DNA from: Pseudomonadota bacterium
Lineage (GTDB): Bacteria > Pseudomonadota > Gammaproteobacteria > Burkholderiales > Burkholderiaceae_B
Length of the DNA: 6,967 nt
Assembly: GCA_023389535.1 (NCBI GenBank)
Contig: JAEWEH010000204.1
Span: 1-6,967, forward strand
Direction of reading: 5' to 3'
Under the pieces are notes generated by a model. That model was not told where the DNA came from. It worked only from the letters and a program-made list of their open reading frames with translations, and ran no database searches. Of the stretch, positions 1 through 5,224 are shown in pieces; position 1 is the stretch's first letter, and each line of letters starts with the position of its first letter. A program made the translations under genes and the position numbers.

Positions 1-634
1 GCCCTGATCCAGCGTTGATCCCTTCAAATATCTGCTGCTCATCCAGGCCCGCTGCTCGGGCGATGCGGGCGGCTTCGGCCGCAAGCAGCAAATGCGCGCC
101 GCACAGCATGTTGTTCAGCAATTTGGCGACATGCCCAGCGCCCGCGGGCCCTACATGAACGCGCTTGGCACTGATCGCCGCGAGTATGGGCTCTGCTGCG
201 GCGACATCCTGTGGGCTGCCGCCCAGCACCATGGTCAGGGTGCCCGATGCCGCCCCCTTGGGCCCGCCGCTGACCGGCGCATCCAGGAAAACCATGCCGG
301 CCTCATGCAAAGCCTGCGCCACCTTGCGCGTGCTGACGGGATCGGCCGTGCTGGTATCGACGACAAGCAGTCCCTTGCAGGCTCCAGCAAGCAAGCCTTC
401 GCTCCCGAACACTACCGATTCGACGACGGCGGAATTCGGCAAGGAGAGCAGGATGGCATCAACGGCCCCCGACAGCGCAGCCGGCGAATCAGCAATACGG
501 ACCCCAGCCGCCGCCATGCGCGCCGCCGCATCACCCGAGGGATCGTAGCCATGCACCTGGAAGCCGGCCTTCTGCAGGGACACGGCCATGCCACTGCCCA
601 TATTGCCCAACCCGATTACACCTACTTTCTTCAT
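1..634 (-). CDS. 3-hydroxyisobutyrate dehydrogenase-family NAD(P)-dependent oxidoreductase (C-terminus cut by window edge)
   Basis: Beta-hydroxyacid dehydrogenase, a family that interconverts beta-hydroxyacids and semialdehydes with NAD(P) in the cytoplasm. I translated the minus strand by hand: it is open for 211 codons and still open at position 2, so about 80 C-terminal residues of the usual 290-300 are missing. Seen in order: Rossmann motif GLGNMG (residues 8-13); Asp31 at the end of the second strand, which by family logic favours NAD over NADP; DTSTADP (93-99); substrate-binding DAPVSGG (118-124); and the GAGHVAKLLNN segment with catalytic-type Lys171 and Asn175. The reading stops at INAGSG, typical of the family's helical C-terminal domain. 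Two ATGs are adjacent (637 and 634). The AAGGGG ribosome site at 641-646 sits 3 nt from the first and 6 nt from the second, so I prefer 634. It lies 28 bp downstream of the amidase, probably in one operon. Substrate (hydroxyisobutyrate, tartronate semialdehyde or other) cannot be decided. Confidence 0.93.
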   Translation of the reverse strand, partial: MKKVGVIGLGNMGSGMAVSLQKAGFQVHGYDPSGDAAARMAAAGVRIADSPAALSGAVDAILLSLPNSAVVESVVFGSEGLLAGACKGLLVVDTSTADPVSTRKVAQALHEAGMVFLDAPVSGGPKGAASGTLTMVLGGSPQDVAAAEPILAAISAKRVHVGPAGAGHVAKLLNNMLCGAHLLLAAEAARIARAAGLDEQQIFEGINAGSG

Positions 635-640
635 CATCCA

Positions 641-646
641 CCCCTT
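641..646 (-). promoter_or_regulatory. Ribosome binding site of the hydroxyacid dehydrogenase gene
   Basis: The minus strand reads AAGGGG here, 6 nt before the ATG at 634 and 3 nt before the alternative ATG at 637. The spacing is the reason for choosing the second of the two tandem ATGs. The two possible products differ by only one Met. Confidence 0.65.
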
Positions 647-665
647 AAGTGGGACACTCTATCGC

Positions 666-2057
666 CTAGACCGGTACGACTTCAGGCTTCCAGCCGCGGC
701 GTTCGATATCTTCCCCCGCGGCCAGGCACAAGTCTTCACGAAAGCGGCCGGCGACGATCTGCACCCCGACGGGGGCACTGCCAACTTTGCCCGTGCACAA
801 GGAGAGCCCAGGCAGGCCCAGCAGCGGAATCCCAACCTGCGGCAGTTGCGCTTCCCATACCCTTTTATAGGCATCGTCGCCCTGCAGGTCCAGATCGTCG
901 GGAAAAGGCAATTCGCCCGACACAGGCATTAGAACGACCGGATACTGGTCCAGGAAAGCCTGCCAAAAACGTATCAGCGTCGCCCGGCGTGTCAATGCAT
1001 CGGAAAAACTTCCAAGGTTCAACTCGGACGCTACCTGGCGTTGGCCCCGCAACGCGGTCAGCGCACCCAGATCGCCTTCCCGCTCCGCGGCTTCCATCTG
1101 CTTGTCGTAGTCATTGCCTATCCAGAGCTTGATCTGCAGCCCAACGGCTTCGCGCAGGGGCGGCAGGTTGTCTACCTCGGAAACTTCCCAACCGGCATCG
1201 ACGAGGCTGGCGGCAGCCTTGCGCAGATGGTCGATGATTTCAGGCGCTGTCGCCAGTCCGTCGGGCCGCAAGCACAAGGCCGCCCGGCGCGGCGCAGCCG
1301 GCCCCTGCAAAGGCGCCGGCACCCAGAATGGGTCCCGGTGGCTGCCCACCGCCATGGCTGCCAGCGACAAGCGCAGATCGCCGACCGTACGTGCCAGCGG
1401 GCCTGTTACCGACATCAGTTGTGCGCCCACCGACCGTTCACCCGTGGTCGTGTTGTAGGCCGGCACCCTGCCCGGGGAAGGGCGCAGCCCATGCACGCCG
1501 CAAGCATAAGCGGGATAGCGCACCGAGCCGGCGATGTCGGTACCCAGCGCGATGTTGCCCATCCCGCTGGCCACCGCAGACGCGGCGCCGCCCGACGATC
1601 CTCCCGGTGTCAGGCTGGCATCGTGCGGATTACGCGTCGCCCCATGCAGCTTGTTATTAGTGAACCAGCGGTATGAAAATGCGGGGGTGTTGGTACGCCC
1701 CAGTATGACCGCGCCTGCGTTCAATATATTGTCCACGACAGGGCTGTTATGCGTGGCGATGGCGTCACGCTGCAGCGCCACCCCATTGGTCGTGGCGTAA
1801 CCCACTTGGTCGGTAATGACTTTGACCGTAACCGGCACGCCGCCCAACGGTCCCACGTCCTCGCCCGCGGCCATGCGCTTGTCGATGGCGCCGGCCGCGG
1901 TCAGCACCTCGTCGGGCCGATAATCCACGATTGCATTGAGTGCGCCATTGACCCTTTCCACCCGTTCCAGCGCCTGCTGGGCTACCTGGCGCGCCGATAT
2001 TTTCTTTTCACGCACCAGGGCAGCCACTTCAGTGGCCGATAAACGCCAAGTCTCCAT
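666..2057 (-). CDS. Amidase-signature family hydrolase
   Basis: A 463-residue cytoplasmic amidase of the amidase-signature family (hydrolysis of a C-N amide bond by a Ser-cisSer-Lys triad). Seen: Lys79 in PVTVKVITDQVG; Ser154 in PGGSSGG (151-157); nucleophile Ser178 in GTDIAGSVR; then the CGVHGLRPSPGRVP stretch (186-199). The spacings 79-154 (75) and 154-178 (24) match the family triad as in FAAH (142/217/241). One oxyanion-loop glycine is Ala176. Length is normal. The frame is open back to an ATG at 2168, but those 37 extra residues look non-coding. The ATG at 2057 gives the expected METWRLSATEVAALV start, with purine-rich AGGACGAGACAGG just upstream. No gatB or gatC lies beside it, which argues against the tRNA amidotransferase subunit GatA. 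It is followed at 28 bp by a hydroxyacid dehydrogenase, suggesting a small catabolic operon. The substrate is unknown. Confidence 0.94.
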   Translation of the reverse strand: METWRLSATEVAALVREKKISARQVAQQALERVERVNGALNAIVDYRPDEVLTAAGAIDKRMAAGEDVGPLGGVPVTVKVITDQVGYATTNGVALQRDAIATHNSPVVDNILNAGAVILGRTNTPAFSYRWFTNNKLHGATRNPHDASLTPGGSSGGAASAVASGMGNIALGTDIAGSVRYPAYACGVHGLRPSPGRVPAYNTTTGERSVGAQLMSVTGPLARTVGDLRLSLAAMAVGSHRDPFWVPAPLQGPAAPRRAALCLRPDGLATAPEIIDHLRKAAASLVDAGWEVSEVDNLPPLREAVGLQIKLWIGNDYDKQMEAAEREGDLGALTALRGQRQVASELNLGSFSDALTRRATLIRFWQAFLDQYPVVLMPVSGELPFPDDLDLQGDDAYKRVWEAQLPQVGIPLLGLPGLSLCTGKVGSAPVGVQIVAGRFREDLCLAAGEDIERRGWKPEVVPV

Positions 2058-2152
2058 TACCTGTCTCGTCCTTTGTTGCTTGTTATGCAAGATGTCGGCG
2101 CGCAAGCCTATGATTGGCTTTACAGGCCCCGGCGCGGAAGAAGCGAAAGCAG

Positions 2153-2188
2153 CACACGATCCAACCACCTCTACACGCGGGTCGTGTG
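2153..2188. repeat. Imperfect 10-bp inverted repeat, possible operator
   Basis: The arm CACACGATCC (2153-2162) is matched by GGGTCGTGTG (2179-2188). Nine of ten positions pair and the tenth would be a T-G wobble, around a 16-bp centre. It sits roughly 100 bp upstream of the amidase start and 220 bp upstream of the Nudix start. No T-run follows, so it does not look like an intrinsic terminator. A regulator-binding site is an inference. Chance occurrence in GC-rich DNA is possible. Confidence 0.4.
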
Positions 2189-2192
2189 GAAT

Positions 2193-2222
2193 AAGTCTAG
2201 TTATTTGTCTTGGAAAAGTCTA
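2193..2222. repeat. Short direct repeat AAGTCTA, 23-bp period
   Basis: The heptamer AAGTCTA occurs at 2193-2199 and again at 2216-2222, 23 bp apart (about two helical turns). It lies within an AT-richer patch just beside the inverted repeat at 2153-2188. It could be a pair of half-sites for a regulator, but seven-base repeats arise by chance and nothing else supports it. Confidence 0.25.
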
Positions 2223-2408
2223 TTGGACCTCGACGTTACCCGAGTCGGCACGGCCAGGGAAATGCTCACCGCGCCCCTTCCCGCTATGCAAGACTTTGCT
2301 AAAGAAACAGCCGCGACGGCGCGATGGATGCTCTCTCTGGCAAACGCACGAGCGGCGCTTTTCGCAGTATCCTGTCGATCGAAGTTCATACCTTTTACTG
2401 AAGTGACC

Positions 2409-2996
2409 ATGACAAATCCTGCCGACGACCATTTGACCGAAACGCGCATCGACAGCGAAACACTAGTGGATGGCAGCTTCCTGAAGGCCCGCCGCGATAA
2501 AGTCCGCCTGCCCAATGGGCACAGCGCGGACCGCGAATACATCGTGCACCCCGGGGCAGTCGTCATTATTCCGCTGCTGGATGATGACCACGTTGTGCTC
2601 GAACGCCAGTTCCGCTATCCCGTGAATCGCGTGATGCTCGAATTTCCCGCCGGCAAGCTGGACGCGGGCGAGGATCCGCTACTCTGCGCCCAACGTGAAT
2701 TGCAGGAAGAAACGGGCTATCTTGCGGGCGAGTGGGCGTACGCAGGCGCCATGCACCTGGCCATCGCCTATTCCACCGAGATCATCCATATTTTCTTTGC
2801 CCGGCGCCTGACAGCCGGGGCGGCACAGCTCGACAAGGATGAATTCCTTGAAGTGCATACAAAATCCATAGAAGATCTGGCCGAGGCTTGCCGGCAAGGC
2901 GGCGTGACCGACGCCAAGACTCTGGCGTGCATGCTGTGGCTGCAAAATGCCCGCTCGGGCAATTGGGCGCTGGACTGGCAGGACGCAGCCCGATAA
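2409..2996 (+). CDS. Nudix hydrolase, ADP-ribose pyrophosphatase type
   Basis: A 195-residue cytoplasmic Nudix enzyme, most likely cleaving ADP-ribose to AMP and ribose 5-phosphate, a housecleaning and NAD-turnover role. Seen: a complete Nudix box at residues 82-104, with Gly82, Glu88, Arg96-Glu97, Glu100-Glu101 and Gly103 in canonical GX5EX7REUXEEXGU spacing. The N-terminal half (HPGAVVIIPLL, then ERQFRYPVNR and LEFPAGKLD) and the later AYSTEIIHIFFA and DKDEFLEV segments resemble the ADP-ribose subgroup rather than MutT. The same frame is open 112 codons further upstream to 2073. I chose the ATG at 2409 because the family is about 190-210 residues long, the extension has no recognisable domain, and a GAAG site lies 5 nt upstream (2400-2403). 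It stands alone on the plus strand, divergent from the amidase and convergent with the small membrane-protein gene. Substrate assignment within Nudix is an inference. Confidence 0.92.
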   Translation: MTNPADDHLTETRIDSETLVDGSFLKARRDKVRLPNGHSADREYIVHPGAVVIIPLLDDDHVVLERQFRYPVNRVMLEFPAGKLDAGEDPLLCAQRELQEETGYLAGEWAYAGAMHLAIAYSTEIIHIFFARRLTAGAAQLDKDEFLEVHTKSIEDLAEACRQGGVTDAKTLACMLWLQNARSGNWALDWQDAAR

Positions 2997-3003
2997 AGCA
3001 CGG

Positions 3004-3035
3004 CCGGCAAGATGCTGCTGGCATGCAGCAGGCGG
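3004..3035. terminator. Weak candidate bidirectional hairpin between convergent genes
   Basis: The 39-bp gap between two convergent stop codons contains CTGCTG (3015-3020) and CAGCAG (3026-3031) around a 5-nt loop. A GCCG and a CGGC lie outside as possible lower stem. Neither strand has a proper T-run after the stem, so this is at best a weak intrinsic terminator. Position is the main argument. Confidence 0.3.
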
Positions 3036-3368
3036 CTACCGCCCTACTACAGCGAACAATGCCAGCACGCAGGCCAGCACCGCAATGGCGGTAGAACAGT
3101 AAGCCAGCCGTCTCAGTCCGACCATCTCTTTTTGTAGCCGGGCAGCGGCGGCGTCTATGCCTACCATAGTGTCCTTCCATTGCGTCGCCAGACCCTTGAC
3201 CGATTCGGCGTTGTGCGTCACCGCCGCCTGCAGCTCGCGAATTTGCTGTGGCACGACTTCGTCGGATTTGGCATTGGCCGGCCGGGAGGTGAACATCGGC
3301 AAGGTTGCCGTGACAATCTGGGTGATATATGGAAGGGCGATTTTCAATGCCGGAAGAAACGCAGCCAT
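3036..3368 (-). CDS. Small hypothetical membrane-anchored protein with a likely coiled-coil core
   Basis: I do not recognise this 110-residue protein. Seen: a hydrophobic N-terminal stretch (about 4-26) broken by a lysine and prolines; a polar linker (28-38); a heptad-rich helical segment about 40-86 (IRELQAAVTHNAESVKGLA and onward) that looks like a coiled coil; two arginines; then a clear C-terminal transmembrane helix (about 89-108) ending in VVGR. The layout resembles a tail-anchored or bitopic protein with a helical cytoplasmic stalk. The frame is open to a TTG at 3395, but the ATG at 3368 has AGGA 6 nt upstream (3375-3378) and is the better start. It lies 81 bp downstream of the cytochrome gene and converges on the Nudix gene. 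It may be transcribed separately or read through from the copper/cytochrome unit. Function is unknown. I judge it a real gene by its coherent topology and good ribosome site. Confidence 0.78.
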   Translation of the reverse strand: MAAFLPALKIALPYITQIVTATLPMFTSRPANAKSDEVVPQQIRELQAAVTHNAESVKGLATQWKDTMVGIDAAAARLQKEMVGLRRLAYCSTAIAVLACVLALFAVVGR

Positions 3369-3374
3369 AAGCGA

Positions 3375-3378
3375 TCCT
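3375..3378 (-). promoter_or_regulatory. Ribosome binding site deciding the start of the small membrane protein
   Basis: The minus strand reads CCAGGATC, with AGGA 6 nt before the ATG at 3368. The only earlier in-frame start is a TTG at 3395 with no comparable site, so the shorter 110-residue product is preferred. Confidence 0.6.
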
Positions 3379-3449
3379 GGTTGTGATTTAGGCAATACTC
3401 ACGTTAACACTTGCCCGCCGGATCACCAAAGCTTAATGTGGGTCACAAA

Positions 3450-3926
3450 CTATTTGCCTTGCTGCAGGGTGACTTTTTTCTGCGCTTCCAGGACCTTCGG
3501 CGGCCAACTACTTTTGATGTAAGCGAGTACGGCTATGATTTCTTCGTCGGTCAACACCGTGCCATAAGCCGGCATATCGCTCTCGTAGCCGGGCGGTGCT
3601 GTCTTGCCAGGCACCAGACCGTTCTTGACCATATCAAACAAGATGGCATCGGGGTGATGCCAAGTATGGCCGGTTTTGTCATGTGGCGGCGCAGGTAACC
3701 TGCCATTGGGCAGCCGCTGACGCCAATCAGGCTGGCCCTGCAAGGATGCGCCATGGCAGGCCGCGCAATGGCTTGCATAGATTGCCTTGCCTTGTACAAG
3801 CAGCGTCTTGTCCGCAGGATCGATGAATGCCGGCCCTGGATCCCGGCCCGCGCTATAAAGAAGCAACGCACCGGCCGCAGCCACAGCGATTCCGATCCCA
3901 ACGAGAACGTGCTTTGTATTCACCAT
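3450..3926 (-). CDS. Membrane-tethered class I c-type cytochrome
   Basis: A 158-residue mono-heme cytochrome c, probably anchored in the inner membrane with its heme domain in the periplasm. Seen: a short basic N-terminus and one hydrophobic helix (about 7-25) with no obvious cleavage site; the heme attachment motif CAACH (Cys54, Cys57, His58); the likely distal ligand Met118 in DMPAYG; and a C-terminal helix EEIIAVLAYIKSSWPP (128-143). Between heme motif and Met ligand lies a Pro- and His-containing stretch (HDKTGHTWHH, 82-91) that recurs in cytochromes of this kind, as I recall them. The ATG at 3926 has AAGG 4 nt upstream (3931-3934). The gene starts 10 bp after the cupredoxin stop, so the two are almost surely co-transcribed and may exchange electrons. 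No oxidase or reductase subunit lies nearby, so the physiological partner is open. Confidence 0.92.
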   Translation of the reverse strand: MVNTKHVLVGIGIAVAAAGALLLYSAGRDPGPAFIDPADKTLLVQGKAIYASHCAACHGASLQGQPDWRQRLPNGRLPAPPHDKTGHTWHHPDAILFDMVKNGLVPGKTAPPGYESDMPAYGTVLTDEEIIAVLAYIKSSWPPKVLEAQKKVTLQQGK

Positions 3927-3936
3927 ACTGCCTTGC

Positions 3937-4434
3937 TTACTCGACCTGCACCCTGCCTATCATCCCGGCCTCCATATGTCCAGGGCTCGTACAGGCGAAG
4001 TCCACCGTACCGGCCCGATCGAACTTCCAGACCAGACTGCCACGCTGCCCAGGGTTCAACGTAATTGCATTGGGTTCGTCATGCCTCATGCCGGGATTCT
4101 TGCGCATTTCAATAGCATGAGCCTTCAGGTCGGCAAGCGAGCCAATCACCAATTCGTGGGGAAGCTTTCCGGCATTCGCGATGGCGAAGCGAACTGTCTC
4201 GCCTGCTTTGACATGGACCTCGCCTGGCGAGAATCGCATAGTATCGAGCATGTCTATCTCGATCGTGCGGGTGACCTGAGATGGATCGCCCGGTCCGCCG
4301 CCCGGAGACAATGCATGCGACATAGGCGTCTCGAGGCCAGGCGCGGCGTGTGTGTGCTCGCCATGATCGCCCGCAGCCAGAGCGATGGTCGGAAGCAGGC
4401 TGAAAACCATAATGTGCAGGATCTTCTTCATCAT
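3937..4434 (-). CDS. Exported cupredoxin (plastocyanin/azurin-like blue copper protein)
   Basis: A 165-residue precursor of a periplasmic type 1 copper protein, for electron transfer or copper handling. Seen: a signal peptide with two lysines and a hydrophobic core ending TIALA, likely cut after residue 20; a His-rich N-terminus of the mature protein (AGDHGEHTH, then PMSH); a beta-sandwich domain from about 57 to the end; and ligands His93 (LPHELVIG), Cys148, His153 and Met158 in FACTSPGHMEAGM. The Cys-x4-His-x4-Met loop is azurin/auracyanin-like rather than the plastocyanin Cys-x2-His spacing. The frame opens at a GTG at 4458. I prefer the ATG pair at 4434/4431 because it begins a standard signal peptide directly, with a modest CGAG 5 nt before 4434. 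It follows the hydrolase stop by 32 bp and precedes the cytochrome c by 10 bp. An electron-transfer pair with the cytochrome is the natural inference. Copper sequestration is an alternative. Confidence 0.92.
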   Translation of the reverse strand: MMKKILHIMVFSLLPTIALAAGDHGEHTHAAPGLETPMSHALSPGGGPGDPSQVTRTIEIDMLDTMRFSPGEVHVKAGETVRFAIANAGKLPHELVIGSLADLKAHAIEMRKNPGMRHDEPNAITLNPGQRGSLVWKFDRAGTVDFACTSPGHMEAGMIGRVQVE

Positions 4435-4466
4435 CAATACTCGTTCAAAGCCGATCACCTCATGCT

Positions 4467-5144
4467 CTAGCAGCCTAGCTCCCTGACGACAAGCGCAATC
4501 AAGCGGTCCAGGCTGTCAGAAAAGAAGTGGTCGGCGCCCGGGACCACGACGACCGGAAGGCGTTGAGGGCGCGCCCAGTCCATCAACTGCGCCAGATACG
4601 CATTATTATCGTTTTCACCGTGAACAACCAGGGTAGTGGCCGGCACCTGCTCGGTGTCGTAGTTTCTCCCACCCGGCACATCCCCCACCGGCAACCCCAG
4701 CAATATGACTTTCTTTGCCTCGCACCCTGCGCCGACAAGCCTGGACGCTACCCGAGACATCACGTAGGCTCCAAATGAAAAGCCGATCAACGCAAGCGGC
4801 AGACCGGGGTGCTGCTGGCGGGCATGCGCGACTACAGCCAACATGTCTTCCGTTTCCCCGACACCATGGTCATATTGCCCTTCGCTACCGCCCACGCCAC
4901 GGAAGCTCGGACGATATACCTGCCATCCAAGACCGACGGTCGCTTGAGCAAGTCGGTGAGGAATTTTATGCCGGGGCGAACCGCCCATTAATGGCTGGGG
5001 GTGTGCAATGATCGCTACACCGACCCCGGGGCGGCTGGCTTGGTCCAACAATAGGGCAATACGCCCGACGGGGCCCTCGATATACGCCGATTCGGCGGTC
5101 GATGCGGCACGTGGACGACCGTCTGAAAGATTGTTGACTACCAT
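4467..5144 (-). CDS. Alpha/beta hydrolase, COG2945-like
   Basis: A 225-residue cytoplasmic alpha/beta-fold hydrolase of the small predicted-esterase group often labelled COG2945. Seen: the early signature HPQPLMGGSPRHKIPHRLA (48-66); FRGVGGSEG (81-89); the nucleophile elbow GFSFG with Ser123; a likely acid Asp179 in HGENDN; and His206 in VPGADHFF (201-208), which together complete a plausible Ser-Asp-His triad. There is no signal peptide. The natural substrate of this family is poorly defined. The ATG at 5144 is the only sensible start but has no good Shine-Dalgarno sequence upstream, only AAGTTAAGC, so translation may be weak or the start uncertain by a few codons. It sits 80 bp after the aldehyde dehydrogenase stop and 32 bp before the cupredoxin. 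It may head the cupredoxin/cytochrome transcript or be read through from the dehydrogenase unit. A functional tie to the copper genes is not shown. Confidence 0.88.
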   Translation of the reverse strand: MVVNNLSDGRPRAASTAESAYIEGPVGRIALLLDQASRPGVGVAIIAHPQPLMGGSPRHKIPHRLAQATVGLGWQVYRPSFRGVGGSEGQYDHGVGETEDMLAVVAHARQQHPGLPLALIGFSFGAYVMSRVASRLVGAGCEAKKVILLGLPVGDVPGGRNYDTEQVPATTLVVHGENDNNAYLAQLMDWARPQRLPVVVVPGADHFFSDSLDRLIALVVRELGC

Positions 5145-5224
5145 GCTTAACTTGATTAAATCTGGGCTCTGCTGTTTCTAATCTCCGGCAATCGCGACCA
5201 CGCTACCGGCCCATAAACCGCAAA

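Larger units (their letters stand above)
2058..2408. promoter_or_regulatory. Divergent intergenic region between the amidase and Nudix genes
   Basis: This 351-bp stretch separates the leftward amidase gene from the rightward Nudix gene. Both strands stay partly open, but no reading shows a recognisable protein or a good ribosome site. It should hold both promoters. I could not pick out a convincing sigma-70 -35/-10 pair for either. It has an AT-richer island around 2190-2225 inside otherwise GC-rich DNA, an imperfect inverted repeat at 2153-2188, and a 7-bp direct repeat between 2193 and 2222. No RNA gene was recognised. Confidence 0.55.

Noticed and set aside
92..1132. A 346-codon plus-strand open frame
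   Set aside because: It lies wholly antisense to the hydroxyacid dehydrogenase and amidase, spans both genes and their spacer, is rich in Arg, Pro and Ala, and has no recognisable domain. It is a typical high-GC shadow frame.
1041..1676. A 211-codon plus-strand open frame
   Set aside because: It is antisense to the amidase catalytic region, whose triad is clear on the minus strand. The plus reading has no motif.
2079..2091. Small palindrome CTTG-TTATG-CAAG just upstream of the amidase
   Set aside because: Four-base arms are expected by chance, and no second copy or regulator context supports it.
2058..2168. N-terminal extension of the amidase to the ATG at 2168
   Set aside because: The 37 extra residues have no family match, run into the inverted-repeat region, and the ATG at 2057 gives the usual family start.
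3369..3449. Promoter TTGGTG-17-TAACGT for the small membrane protein
   Set aside because: The spacing is right, but each hexamer matches the sigma-70 consensus at only about half its positions, so it is indistinguishable from chance.
3976..4470. A 164-codon plus-strand open frame
   Set aside because: It is antisense to the cupredoxin, which has a signal peptide and full copper-ligand set. The plus reading resembles no protein family.
5145..5224. Possible intrinsic terminator after the aldehyde dehydrogenase
   Set aside because: A few GC-rich complementary tetramers (CCGG, GCG/CGC) can be paired, but there is no continuous stem and no T-run on the minus strand.
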